From: Torreya grandis
Taxonomy: Eukaryota; Streptophyta; Pinopsida; Cupressales; Taxaceae
Reading direction: 5' to 3'
DNA length: 64,000 nucleotides
Assembly: GCA_037957365.1 (NCBI GenBank)
Contig: JARHVA010000666.1
Location: forward strand, 3,126,501 to 3,190,500
Part shown: in pieces, positions 12,701 to 22,705 of the stretch
Layout of the letters: the number at the start of each line of letters is the position of its first letter
How positions within the stretch are numbered: position 1 is the first letter of the stretch
The notes under the pieces: model-generated
What the model saw: the letters and a program-made list of their open reading frames with translations, nothing else
Databases searched by the model: none
What the model was told of the DNA's origin: nothing
Program-made: the position numbers and the translations under genes

Positions 12701-12895
12701 AGCTCTTTCCCTAAAATCTTCTAAGTCATATTGAACCAAAGAGGTGTCCCCAATTTTAATAAGAGAATAGATGAGACCAGGACCATACTCATAACCAAGA
12801 CATACAAATTTCATGGCTACATGTTGGAGGATATAATGAAAAAAAAATGTTCTTAAATAATGCCAAAAACTCAAAAGGATTTTTTTTCCAATCAA
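9738..12895 (-). pseudogene. LTR-borne ORF of element I (unknown protein, stop-interrupted)
   Basis: One coding-like minus-strand path runs from about 12895 to 9738 with scattered stops and frameshifts. The N-terminal third has an LEDFRERARNLVPNPM segment and continues with KIVESDLVKP...NRYEPQN, then LPIPLIRNHMISKVQDI. A middle part has EVCRQLTHVDKKFPMKKKLG. The charged, lysine-rich C-terminal part (10930-9738) includes KWLENSISNKKK and helical stretches such as MVTRVFDDWLDGIIKKG. Homologous frames in the 3' LTR show it was protein-coding before duplication. I recognise no domain. It could be an accessory ORF comparable in position to the extra ORF of Ogre elements, or captured host sequence. 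Confidence 0.55.
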
Positions 12896-13299
12896 TTAAT
12901 GGAAACAGCTTATAATAAGAGTAGAAATCACCTTAAATGTATCCAAAATCACTACAAATTTGAGCAACAAAAATCTTATACCACCTGTGTTGTTTTCCTT
13001 TGCATCACCCAGTATGTTTATTTATTAAATTTGACTTGTTCTCTCTTGATACATATATTAACTAGGTTGAATAATTAAACTAAAATAATACATGCTGAAA
13101 ATGCTTCATAAGACGTGAACTATGACATATTCATTAATGGCAAGCATTTTTTAAGTGTGATTTTGATGAGTAATGATTATCTATAACCTCATGAAATTTA
13201 AAACTTTCTACTTTATAATGAGTTTTGGATATATTCTCCTCTAAATCTCTCACTAATTTTGACTTAGAGAAAGCCTCGGGGCAAGATGAGAATATAGTC

Positions 13300-13730
13300 A
13301 TTGAACCATTGAACCATTGAACTTTTGGAATGTGGTTCAATTTCAAGGTTCAAAGATACAAGATGAACTACACATGCTGATCAATAGTCACACAACTTTT
13401 AAGAAACTTTGAATTTTGAAAAAGTGAACCATTGAACTATTGAATGGTTGAACTATTAAACTCCGCTATGAGGTTTAAGCAGTAGGTTCAATGATACATT
13501 AATTTATACAAGGGAACTGAGTGAACATGACTCCTTACAAAACATCAGTTATTTGAACTATTGAATCATTGAACTTTGAAAAAGGGTTCAAGTTCAATCG
13601 AAAGGTTTAAAGACATAATTGAAAAATAAACAGGGACAAATAGTTCATTTTGAGAAACATTGAATCATTGAACCTATTGAACCATTGAACTCTGAGAATG
13701 GTTCAAGTTCAAAGGTTCAATTCTTTGGAA
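13300..13730 (-). repeat. Dense GAACCATTGAAC short repeats in U3 of 5' LTR (element I)
   Basis: This cluster includes a perfect tandem CATTGAACCATTGAACCATTGAAC near 13300 (shown here in part) and several spaced copies up to 13730. It corresponds to 2030-2440 in the other LTR. Confidence 0.6.
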
Positions 13731-13883
13731 ATTTTAGACACAAAAGATGATAGGTGGGTGACCTTTAAAAATAAAGAGTCAACTTAATAAAAAAAGATAT
13801 TACCAATAAATGGAAAATGATAAGTTGACTCTTCCTTAAGGACATTCATGAAAAATTGAATAAGGGCAACTCAAAAGGAAACA

Positions 13884-15682
13884 CTTGGCATCCAAAAAAA
13901 ATATGATTTGGCTCTTTTTTAAACAAATAACCAAGGTACCAATGAGACTATAAGGGAGGGTTGCTTAAAACCATGTACAATTTAGAAGATTTGGTTGATG
14001 AGTTTACTCAACCTTTGCTAAAGTTGAAATCGTATATATCGGAAGAGGGTAAGGTAACTCAAAGACCCAAGGTGAAAACTAGTACACCAAAGCCTATATC
14101 TTTGTGATATGCCCATAATTTAAAAGCTAGTTTCAACTTCAATAAGTTGACCCATATAATTTTAGAGGAAAGCTCTTCAAATTACGAAGAAGACAAAATG
14201 GACTTATAAAATCAAGATGTAAAAAAATAAATGAATTACTAAGTATAAAACTAGGACCAAAAAGGCAACACAACGTCACCACATGGTTCCAGTAGGATAA
14301 AATATGTTATAGGACTCAAAGTGTGAGTGATACATAAGATGACTTGAGTCCACCAAGATGATAATGTGATGTTAATTCTTAATAAATGACCTTCAATCCA
14401 AATGGAAAATTGAACCCAAGTTAGAACAAGCTTAGTGCGCAAATGGTAAACCCACTTTGACACACCAACCCTTAGAACTAAGAAAGTTTCAATTTTGAAT
14501 GTGGACTATAAATGAAGGATTTAAATAAATTGGGTAAAAGATCTAGACTCAATTGGGCAACATGATTGCAACAAAGTGGATGACATGACATAAAGCTTTT
14601 GATAACAATTTGAATAAAGAAAAGGTGAATTTTCCAATTGGACAACATAACACCTCCCTTGATCAAGAAAATTGAGGACAATGGGTTTTGGTTAAGTTTA
14701 TTGAGTTAACAAGAAATTTTAGACATAAAATCAAAACCAAGTAAGCTAATAAAAAAACAAACATCTTAAGTCTAAATTGACAAGGTATGGAAAAGTGGGT
14801 TCTACTAAACTAGTAAGGTTTTGATTGTTATAGGGGAATCAATAGCAAAATGACTTTCATATCAAATGATGTAAAAGGCAAGCATATAAATTAGGTGACT
14901 GTGGCATTGGCTAGTTGTAAAAAGGTCTAGTTCTTTTTACAACCATTACATTTTGTTACTCACTCAGTGTAGTGTGATGTCCAAATGCAGATACATTCCA
15001 TGTGTAACTCCAATTAGGAGCTAAATGAAGTCAATGTCAGGAGGTGAAACCCTAGGTCAAAGCTTCCCTAAAGAAATTTTGGGAGGTAATGACATCCCTC
15101 TCACAAGCTACGTTTGCATAAAAATAAAGAAAGCATAAAATAGAAAGACTTTAGGGTCATTTTCAAGATCACCTAAACTTTAACAAGTTTTTGGAGAGTG
15201 TTTTAGATGCATTTTTTCTAAGCCTTAGACTAGGCTTTTTGCAATAGGAATGGCACTTTTGATTCCAAGGGTTCCCTAAAGGGGAAAAATGGAAAAACAT
15301 ACATGTGGCATCCCTCTTTTTTCTAAACAAAATCTAATTTAAACAACTAAGTAAATACAAAAAACTTGGAAAGGTGAGTTCATTTTTAAGCTTAAATGGA
15401 AAATAAGGTGGTGTTCATTTGACCCCTTGATCTTAGTTGTAACTTTTAAAACTAATGCTAAAAACTCATGTAAGTACCTAAATGTTACTTTAAGCACCAA
15501 AATAATGTTCCTGATTTAGTTTTAAGCATGCAAAAGGTGATCTAAACATGTTTTTTAGGAAATGTTAAGCTTGGTCCTGCAATAAAAATGTTAGCATATC
15601 CTTTAGCATTAAAGCTATTTTGGGTTTGAAATAATGAACGTCAAAAAAGGAGCTCTCAGGTTTGTGTTTTAAGAAAAACATA
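13884..15682. other. Internal remnant of element H; possible plus-strand coding scrap
   Basis: No confident gene. At about 13945-14215 the plus strand has an open, acidic and lysine-rich stretch (NLEDLVDEFTQPLLKLKSY and an ESSSNYEEDKMDL tail) that looks protein-derived but matches no domain I know. The rest has no long frame. As H should read on the minus strand, the plus-strand scrap may belong to another inserted fragment. Confidence 0.35.
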
Positions 15683-15830
15683 GTGACTGACGTCAGTTAT
15701 ATAACTGATGATGGTTACACTTACTAACTGATGATGGTTATCTAACTGACATCGATTATACTAATAGTGATCAATGATAGTGATCTAATCGATGATGGTT
15801 TTATTAACTGATGTAAGTTACTATGTAAAC
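15683..15830. repeat. Array of about 7 degenerate AACTGACGTCRGTTA units in the leader of element H
   Basis: Units of roughly 18-22 bp follow one another: ACTGACGTCAGT, ACTGATGATGGT (twice), ACTGACATCGAT, GATCAATGATAG, ATCGATGATGGT, ACTGATGTAAGT. All derive from a palindrome ACYGACGTCRGT by C-to-T and G-to-A change. The array lies next to the primer site, in the leader. A motif of the same kind recurs in the LTR and leader of element E. Confidence 0.65.
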
Positions 15831-15915
15831 CCATGACAAAGAAAAATGGCAAAACAAAGTTAGAATATCAAATTATAAGATTTTTAATAATCTTTTTTAT
15901 GTGTGAGATGTGTTT

Positions 15916-15937
15916 GGTCCCACCAAGTATGCCAAGA
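15916..15937 (-). promoter_or_regulatory. Primer binding site of element H
   Basis: On the minus strand it reads TCTTGGCATACTTGGTGGGACC, directly abutting the LTR end (TCTACA type). It is nearly identical to the site of element E (TGGCATACTCGGTGGGACC). The position shows that H reads on the minus strand with its interior to the left. Confidence 0.7.
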
Positions 15938-17101
15938 TGTAGAGAGGATTAAAAAGCAAGTTAGTCAAACATTAGTCCATAAATCATGAAAAAAGCATAA
16001 AGAACTAACTAACTAAGCCTATCTATTCTTATGGGAATTACATAGGATAGCAAGAAACAAATGAAAGAAAGAAAACATTATATTACCTTCTCAAATGGAT
16101 TCACCATACCCATGTGACTCAAAAACATGTTCTTCCTTAATCAAGCATCCTCGTTTTTGTCAACAAAAGTGGAAAACTCCTCCAATGTCTCAAGAACACT
16201 TCATAAAACCTATGATCATGATTCCAAATCACTAAACTAGCCTATCAATGAAGTTTGAAAACAAAATCAATGATCAAAATCAAAGGATTGTAGAAATAAT
16301 TTAACATTATAAATTTGATATATTAAATCTTAAAATTCATGTCCATGGCCTCTCTATTTATAGGTTTTTGAGATTGGTCAGGATCAACCATGATCATCCA
16401 TCTCAAGATTGAGATGTGTGGCCATGGATAATCCTAATATTTATAATTAAACTCATAAATATCTTCAAGATAAATAAGTATTAAAGAGGCATGGGTGACC
16501 CATAATCCTAATATTTTATGCACGTATGGCTTGATGGATGCCACCCCATAGATGATGTCACTAGGTGATGCAAATATTCAAAATCAATTTCCAATAGTGA
16601 GATATTCAAAAATATCTATGGAATTCTTACTTAAGCTCTTAAATTGGTTTAATTATCTTAAGTAAGTTTAATGAAATTCTTTGTAAATTGGTGCACAATT
16701 AATCAAAATAGTTAGAAAGTCATATTACTAGGTCATAATTTGATTAGAGAGGAACTGAAAGGCGATGTTAGATGCATTGGATCTTATTCCTATTTAGCAT
16801 GTTTTCAAAACTAAATAACAAAGGTAAATGATGTGTACTAATGACTTAAAATAAAAGAGTGATCTAGAGCACCAAATAGTAAATTTGTCACTTTGATTCG
16901 AAATGATCTGATCAAAGTTAACTGGCTCATAAAATGCATTGCCCTATTTAGGGATACTTGTACCTAAACTGGCACTTGTAAGTGACAAGTTTGAACCATT
17001 TATATTGTTTTATAGATTTTGACCTAAAATGTGTATTTGAGTACAATTCAAGTAAGATTGATAATTTCAACACAAATGGTGCTAGGAATTGGATATCTAC
17101 A
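15938..17101 (-). repeat. 5' LTR of element H
   Basis: The 1164-bp block begins TGTAGA and ends TCTACA, perfect 6-bp inverted termini, with a primer site immediately to its left. A classical minus-strand TATA box (CTATAAATAGAGAGG) lies at about 16349-16362. To its right the gypsy integrase of element F starts abruptly at ATATG, so H inserted into F. The partner LTR is not in the window. Confidence 0.75.
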
Positions 17102-17542
17102 ATATGTGATAATGGCTCCACTTTATCTTCTCTATAATTTATTGAATGGGCCTACAAAATTAGGTAATCCCCAAGTTCTCTTCCAATTACTACCCACAAG
17201 GTAATAGGATATAAGAATCAATGAAAAATAATTTGTTAGATGTAATTAATAAAATATTGGCAAAGAACCCTATATATTATCATAATGTTCTAAAGTTTGT
17301 ATTATGGTCTAATAGGACTAGAGTGAAATCATCCTTAGGATCATCATCGTAATATCTTTTTTACAACCAATACGCAATATTTTTGGTTAACCTAAGAATC
17401 CCCACATTGAAATTCATGAGAGACTACTTGGAAACTAACGATAATATAGAATCTCACCTCTTTGACTTGATCCAATTAGAAGAAAAATGTTATGCGACCC
17501 TGTTACACTTTAGTAAACATCGAGTCATCAAATGTTCATTTG
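17102..17542 (+). pseudogene. Element F integrase, first part (split gypsy integrase)
   Basis: The plus-strand translation gives the second half of a gypsy integrase core: the CDNG aspartate, a degraded YYPQGN block, then LLDVINKILAKNP, a VLWSNRT block and the helix ending ATLLHFSKHRVIKCSF. There are several stops and a small frameshift near 17150. The frame stops dead at 17542 where element A begins. It resumes in the same codon phase at 59529. The upstream half of F is not in the window because H interrupts it at 17101. Confidence 0.85.
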
Positions 17543-18717
17543 TGTTTTAACCTTTTAGAGTTTAGATTATGTAAATATTATGTTTTATTAAAGGGATAAG
17601 TATAATAAATTAGGGAAATAATATACATAAAATAACCATTGATTTGTTACATATTTGACTAACTTTGACTTTCCAAAAATAGTAATGTGTGTGTGTGTGT
17701 AAATAAAGAATTATATAGAAAACACCTGATACAAATAATATAAGTGCTAGAAACTAAGATGAAATTAAGTTTAAGTGCCATCAATTGGATCCCTATGTCA
17801 GAATCCCTCCTAGATAATAGTGTCACATTTGGGTAGTAGTGTCATGTGGCTCTAGTCTGAACTTCTAGGTGTACTTATGTCTAGATTTTTGGTTTATGTT
17901 CCTATGCACATGAAGTCTGAAACTCTATTGTTCTTGTAATTACTAATTTATGATGTAAACCCTAATCCTTCTTGAAAATAGGGTATGAGCTAAAAAGTGT
18001 GTTTGTTAGTAGTATATATTGGACATCCTCAACACCCCTCTATAAATAGAATTACCTACATACCGATACTCTAAAGAGGGATTATTATTGACATAGTTTT
18101 CCCCACCTAAATTATGGTATAAGTGTAAGTGATGCTAGTATGATGGTGGCCTTAAGTGCCTTGAGTATGCTTGAGATTGGAAATCTAGAAAATTTGGGCT
18201 TAGATTTGTTGTAGATGGTAATATGCATAAGTAGGGTAGAATAGGGATTTATAACCTTGATTTTACTCAAATTATTTTATGTTTGAATAGGTATTTTACA
18301 TATAATTTTCATCTAGTGGATAGAGGGTTAAAATTCATGTATTTATAGTGTTTTATTATTTGTGCAGATAATAAAATATGTCTAGGCCGAACTTAGGAGG
18401 ATTTTACTTCTAAAAATATATTCATTCAAGAATGTTAGGGTAATGACATAGGCACCACTTTGGGGACACTAGCACCACATGTCTCTAGTGTCCTTAATGT
18501 GATGCTAATGTCTAGCTGGTAGAACACTAGGCATGAAGGGTCAGGATCAGGAAATGAGAGTCTGGGACTACATTTGAGCTAACTAGGAATGCATGTGGCT
18601 GGTATGAAGGCTAAATACATGTGATAATATGATCTAGGATAGGTCTAAGGATGATCTAGGGACAAATAGTATCAAGTATCACTCTTAACACTCAAATACC
18701 ACTTTTAGGTGATTACA
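17543..18717 (-). repeat. 3' LTR of element A
   Basis: It is a direct repeat of 58323-59523, starting TGTTTTAACCTTTTAG and ending ACCACTTTTAGGTGATTACA. It contains a CTATAAATAG element near 18041 that is lost in the other copy. Polypurine and gag evidence give the minus orientation. Confidence 0.85.
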
Positions 18718-18730
18718 TTTCCCCCCTTAT
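18718..18730 (-). promoter_or_regulatory. Polypurine tract of element A
   Basis: On the minus strand it reads ATAAGGGGGGAAA directly before the LTR start TGTAATC. This would prime plus-strand DNA synthesis, and it fixes A on the minus strand. Confidence 0.75.
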
Positions 18731-18958
18731 GCTAAAAATGTAGTGAAGTGAAATGACTAGTATAAAGGAAAAATAAGCATACCTGGACTTACCTAGGACG
18801 TGAAACCCATGAAATTGAATATGATTATGTGAATTTGGGTCTACATATGTGAAGCATGATCTAATTCATGACTTTCAAGTGAAATGTGCATAAATTAGTC
18901 CTTACTTGAGAGATGTCAAAATAAAATTATTATGATGATAAAGAAGTAACTGGGTAAA

Positions 18959-19676
18959 TGTTATCACTTAGAAGTGCACCCTTGCTAAGAACATGTACCT
19001 ATTCTCACTTCTATTGATATAATTAAAAATATCTAAGGTATGGACCTTATAATTGGATATAATCTCTAGATGAAGGGTTGATTCCATTTGAAACACTCAC
19101 CTACTTTTATCTAAACTATCTAATTATGTGTTTTCTTGACTAGGAAAAGGGTAGAAGGAGCAATTCTAAAGGTAAAAATAGAAATAAAAATTAAAAATTG
19201 AGGTAATACACCAATGTTAAGGTCAATTATGCCTATACTAGACACAATTTAGAAGCTAAATAGCTTGCACACATTCACTTCATCTTTATAAAATGACTCT
19301 TACATAAGTATTTCACATAGAGGTCATGATAGACACCTACACTAGCTTGGGAGGAGTGAACAATAGTTGAATTCACTTACAGATTAGGGATAAATCAAAC
19401 TTAGACACTTTATATGACCTATAATAATGTTCATTTGTTATATAAAAATAAGAGATTCAGACATAAACATAGGAAAAATAATCATTTATTGATTTCTATC
19501 AATGAATTAAGAACACAATTAATGAGTAGTTTGAAGACGAAGGAAAATTTTAGCTCTTTATTACTTCAAAGGTGAGGTAGTACAAATTTTGGAAAAGTTT
19601 CAGTAATCCAAAAGTATAATATTCTTTAAAACCTAAACATAATCAACTTTGACCAATGGTGTCAAAATTTTCAACA
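18959..19676 (-). repeat. 3' LTR of element B
   Basis: A 718-bp direct repeat of 21989-22700, starting TGTTATCACTTAGAAG and ending TTTTCAACA. Confidence 0.85.
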
Positions 19677-19872
19677 TTCTTGATGACTTTGTTGGGATGT
19701 TTGTCTGCTAAACACTCAAGACTAGTAGCTCTATCCATTGGGTTATGGAGTCATGAAAATATCACTAACTATGAAATTGAAAATATCTTCCTCAATTAAT
19801 TACAACACTTGTACATAATTGCTTATTGAATTAAAAACTAGAATAAATACTAACTGAAAGATATACAAAATA

Positions 19873-20900
19873 TCACTTAGATAAATTGAAAACTAAAACT
19901 ACTAACATGTACAACAATCCAGATCTACCTAGATCAAAATAAAAACCTCTCAATTCATTTCCATGTGGTTGATGAAGATGACTAATAAATTTTTGTGTGA
20001 GTGTTATTCTAATTGGATCAAATCTTTTCCTTATTGTCAACCTCTTTGGCTTATCTTCAAGTGAATAAAATGAAGTAAACATATCTCCAATATAAATAAA
20101 CTCATCAGGTTCAATAATCACTTCATGTTGCTTTTTCATATGAAAAAATCTTTCTAATGTAATAAAATTCTAATTTACATTCACAGCCACTTTATCATTG
20201 ACTTCATGAGGATATGTAGGCCTACAAAGATTCTTGGAGTCTTTAATCAACTTAAATTAATACTGCCATAAGTTAGCAAAACCTTCTGGTACCCACTTGT
20301 AACTTATTTAGGTTCACTATGAGTCACTACATCTTTTTTTCTATCTTTATTTAGCTCATGTCTAGGACTATTACCTTGTGAAACCATTATTGTAGTCTCA
20401 CTAGTTGCTGCAAATTTTTCTAGAACATATTCATGATAGGATTCTTGAGGTTCACTTACTATTACAATTTTATTTTTGAATGGCTCCTTAAGGGCTACAA
20501 CATGATCTCCTTCCATGCAGAATTGAAGCTCATTTGACCAACATAACTCTTGATCATCCTCTTTTGACAAATTTTTGCTTTCACTTGGATGTTTTTATTT
20601 TTCATTACATACAATAGCTCCTCTTTCAAAAAGAGATGGTGGGAGGGAAATATATTCTATTTGGTGGCATAAAAATATAAGTCATGATTGGCTGCTCTTG
20701 AACTTGAGGTACTTGGTGAAGCTTATTTGCTTCAACATGTTGATTTTTCTCTTGGGGCTCATTTTTAGCCCTTCTCTTAGATCTTTTAATGGCTGAAACA
20801 AAGTTATTTTATTTTGTAGGCTCATCAATCTCATTTACTACCACATGATCATCAACTTGAAAATTCACCAAGATTGCATCTGGTTGTACTTGTCTATGAT
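19873..20900 (-). pseudogene. Unknown ORF of element B, downstream of gag
   Basis: Two open minus-strand segments (20304-20570 and 19873-20139) plus degraded frames up to 20900 form one coding-like region. The first is acidic and contains ELCWSNELQFCMEGDHVV. The second has EPDEFIYIGDMFTSFYSLE, then TIRKRFDPIRITLTQKFISH and a GFYFDLGRSGLLYM end. I know no domain for these. They are not protease, RT, RNase H or integrase. They follow gag in the same transcript direction. Confidence 0.5.
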
Positions 20901-21289
20901 TTGCTTCATCTTGTGTCATTTCAAGAAATATCATATTATGTGCTACTAAAACTTGATTCAGCACATCATTGATGTTAGAAGGCTACCACTTGAATTTTGT
21001 ATTAAAATAAGGGCCTTGGTTGAGGAAGAAAAATTAAGATTAATTGAAACATATGGTTTGGTTGGTATAATAGCTCCTTGAGCTTGATATGGAGGTCTAT
21101 TGGCTTGATATTTTTTCCTATTCAACTTAACTAACTCATTACCAAAATATTTTAGTATACCTTTTATTTCACCAAGCTCACTAGATTGACTATGAGGAGC
21201 TTGAACTTGAGCTTAAGGGGATATAATTTGGGCTATTTATGGAGCTTGAGGAGGTAGAATAGGTTGTAATTTTGGAAAAATGAAATTAG

Positions 21290-21880
21290 AGGCCTAGGTA
21301 CAAGTTTACCAGCTTGAATTAGACTATTTTTACAAATAATGACAACCTCATAGGCATCTGAGAATGTCCTACCACCCATAAACTAAATCATATGAAATAT
21401 CAGAATTCAAAGCTCTCAAACATTATAGTAAAACCTATTTAGGAGATGGCCTTGTCATAAGAGGGATTCTATTCCATATTTTTTAAAATATAAAATTTTA
21501 ATTAATCATAAATTCATTAAGTGTTCTCTTGATGGTAGTGAACTACTCAACAAGGGATATATGACCTGATTTATATTCAAATTACCTATAGAATGGTTCA
21601 CCTAAATCATCCCAAGAGGCTATGTAGTTTAATGGAAGGTTCGTATACCATTGTAATGTCTTTCCCTTGAAGGATTCAACAAGTAAACAAATGGAAATAT
21701 TCTCTTAGGTAATATGGTGGAATGAACACAAGTTGGCCACATAGTTGATATACTCTATGGGTGTAGTTTGATCTTCACCTATGAAATATGGTAGACTTTT
21801 GAGGGTTGAGGCTGAAATATCATCATATTAGGTCAATTAAGAAGGCTTCCATCATTGAAAAGAAAAAATACCTAATTCTT
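21290..21880 (-). pseudogene. Gag of element B
   Basis: The minus-strand translation is a clear retrotransposon gag core: LPYFIGEDQTTPIEYINYV, then an ESFKGKTLQWYTNLP block and ASWDDLGEPFYR, followed by SGHISLVEQFTTIK-like sequence and RIPLMTRPSPK. It has scattered stops. Gag would make the particle; as B lacks enzymes, it would rely on another element for copying. Confidence 0.75.
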
Positions 21881-21966
21881 TAGGACAACCTTGTTAATTT
21901 ATAATGAATTTAGGCATGAAACTAATACTTCTTTCTACTACAAATATATTTTTTAATTTAATCTAT

Positions 21967-21988
21967 GTCCATCGGGCATGCCATAAAC
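21967..21988 (-). promoter_or_regulatory. Primer binding site of element B
   Basis: On the minus strand, directly after the 5' LTR, it reads GTTTATGGCATGCCCGATGGAC. It resembles the E and H sites (TGGCATACTCGGTGGGAC) with a few changes. Confidence 0.55.
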
Positions 21989-22700
21989 TGTTATCACTCA
22001 AAATTGTACCCTTACTGAGAATGTGTACCTATTCTCACTTTCATTGATACAATATAAACTCTCCAAAGTGTGGGACCTTATAATTATAAATAATATTCAA
22101 ATGAAGGGCTGGTTCCCTTTGGTACACTCACCTACTTCTATCTAAACTATCTAATCATGTGCTTTATTGACTAGGAAAAGGGTATAAGAAGCAATGCTAA
22201 AGTTGAAAATAGAAATAAAAATTGAGGTGATGCACCAATGTTAAGGTCAATTATGCCTATATTGAACATAATTTATAAGCTAAATAAATTGCACACATTT
22301 ACTTCATCTTCATACAATGAACTTTGCATAAGTATTTCATACATAGGTCTTGACAGACACCTACACTAGCTTGGGAGGGATGAATAATGGTTAAATTCAC
22401 TTCTAGATTAGGCAAAAATCAGAATTATAAACTTTATATGACCTATAAGTATGTTCATTTTCTACATAAATATTAAAAATCTAGACATAAACATAGGAAA
22501 AATAATTATTCGCTAAGTTATATCAATGAATTAAGAAAAAACTTCATGAGCATCTTGAAGATGGAGGAAAAATTTAGCTCTTTATGGATTCAAAGGTGAG
22601 GTAGTACAAATTTTGGTAAAGTTTCAATAATCCAAAATCATAATTTTCTTGAAAACTTGTACGTAATCAAATTTGACCAATGGTGGAAAAATTGTCAATG
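21989..22700 (-). repeat. 5' LTR of element B
   Basis: A 712-bp partner of 18959-19676, ending in CAATG where the other copy has CAACA, then the GTAAA duplication. Confidence 0.85.
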
Positions 22701-22705
22701 GTAAA

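Larger units (their letters stand above)
1..13883 (-). mobile_element. Element I: Ty3/gypsy (Tat-like) retrotransposon, left-truncated by window
   Basis: A long direct repeat (1-2602 and 11278-13883) brackets minus-strand gag, protease, RNase H, reverse transcriptase, RNase H and integrase remnants in that order. Both repeat copies end at their right edge in the same GGAAACA, which on the minus strand is a TGTTTCC LTR start. The left copy is cut by the window start, so total length and target duplication cannot be read. The flank after the right copy is CTTGG. Coding frames contain many stops and a few frameshifts, so this copy is dead. A second, archaeal-type RNase H points to the Tat lineage of Ty3/gypsy. 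It probably inserted into element H. Confidence 0.8.
8467..13883 (-). repeat. 5' LTR of element I (11278-13883 directly paired; left limit inferred)
   Basis: The part 11278-13883 is a direct repeat of 1-2602. The partner is cut at the window edge, so the LTR may be longer than 2.6 kb. The putative primer site at 8445-8466 implies about 5.4 kb, a size known from Ogre-type Tat elements. The LTR holds GAACCATTGAAC repeats in U3, then a coding-like frame, then AT-rich sequence with a TA microsatellite. Confidence 0.6.
18959..22700 (-). mobile_element. Element B: short gag-only LTR retrotransposon (TR-GAG-like)
   Basis: A 3.7-kb element with LTRs 18959-19676 and 21989-22700, flanked by target duplication GTAAA (18954-18958 and 22701-22705). 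The interior holds a gag domain and an unknown ORF, and no protease, RT or integrase. It is nested in the 3' part of element A. Its LTR termini (TGTTATCACTT) resemble those of element D (TGTTGTCACTTGAA), so B and D are probably related families. Confidence 0.85.

Noticed and set aside
15683..15830. CRISPR-like array
   Set aside because: Units are contiguous and degenerate without unique spacers, and the genome is a plant's.
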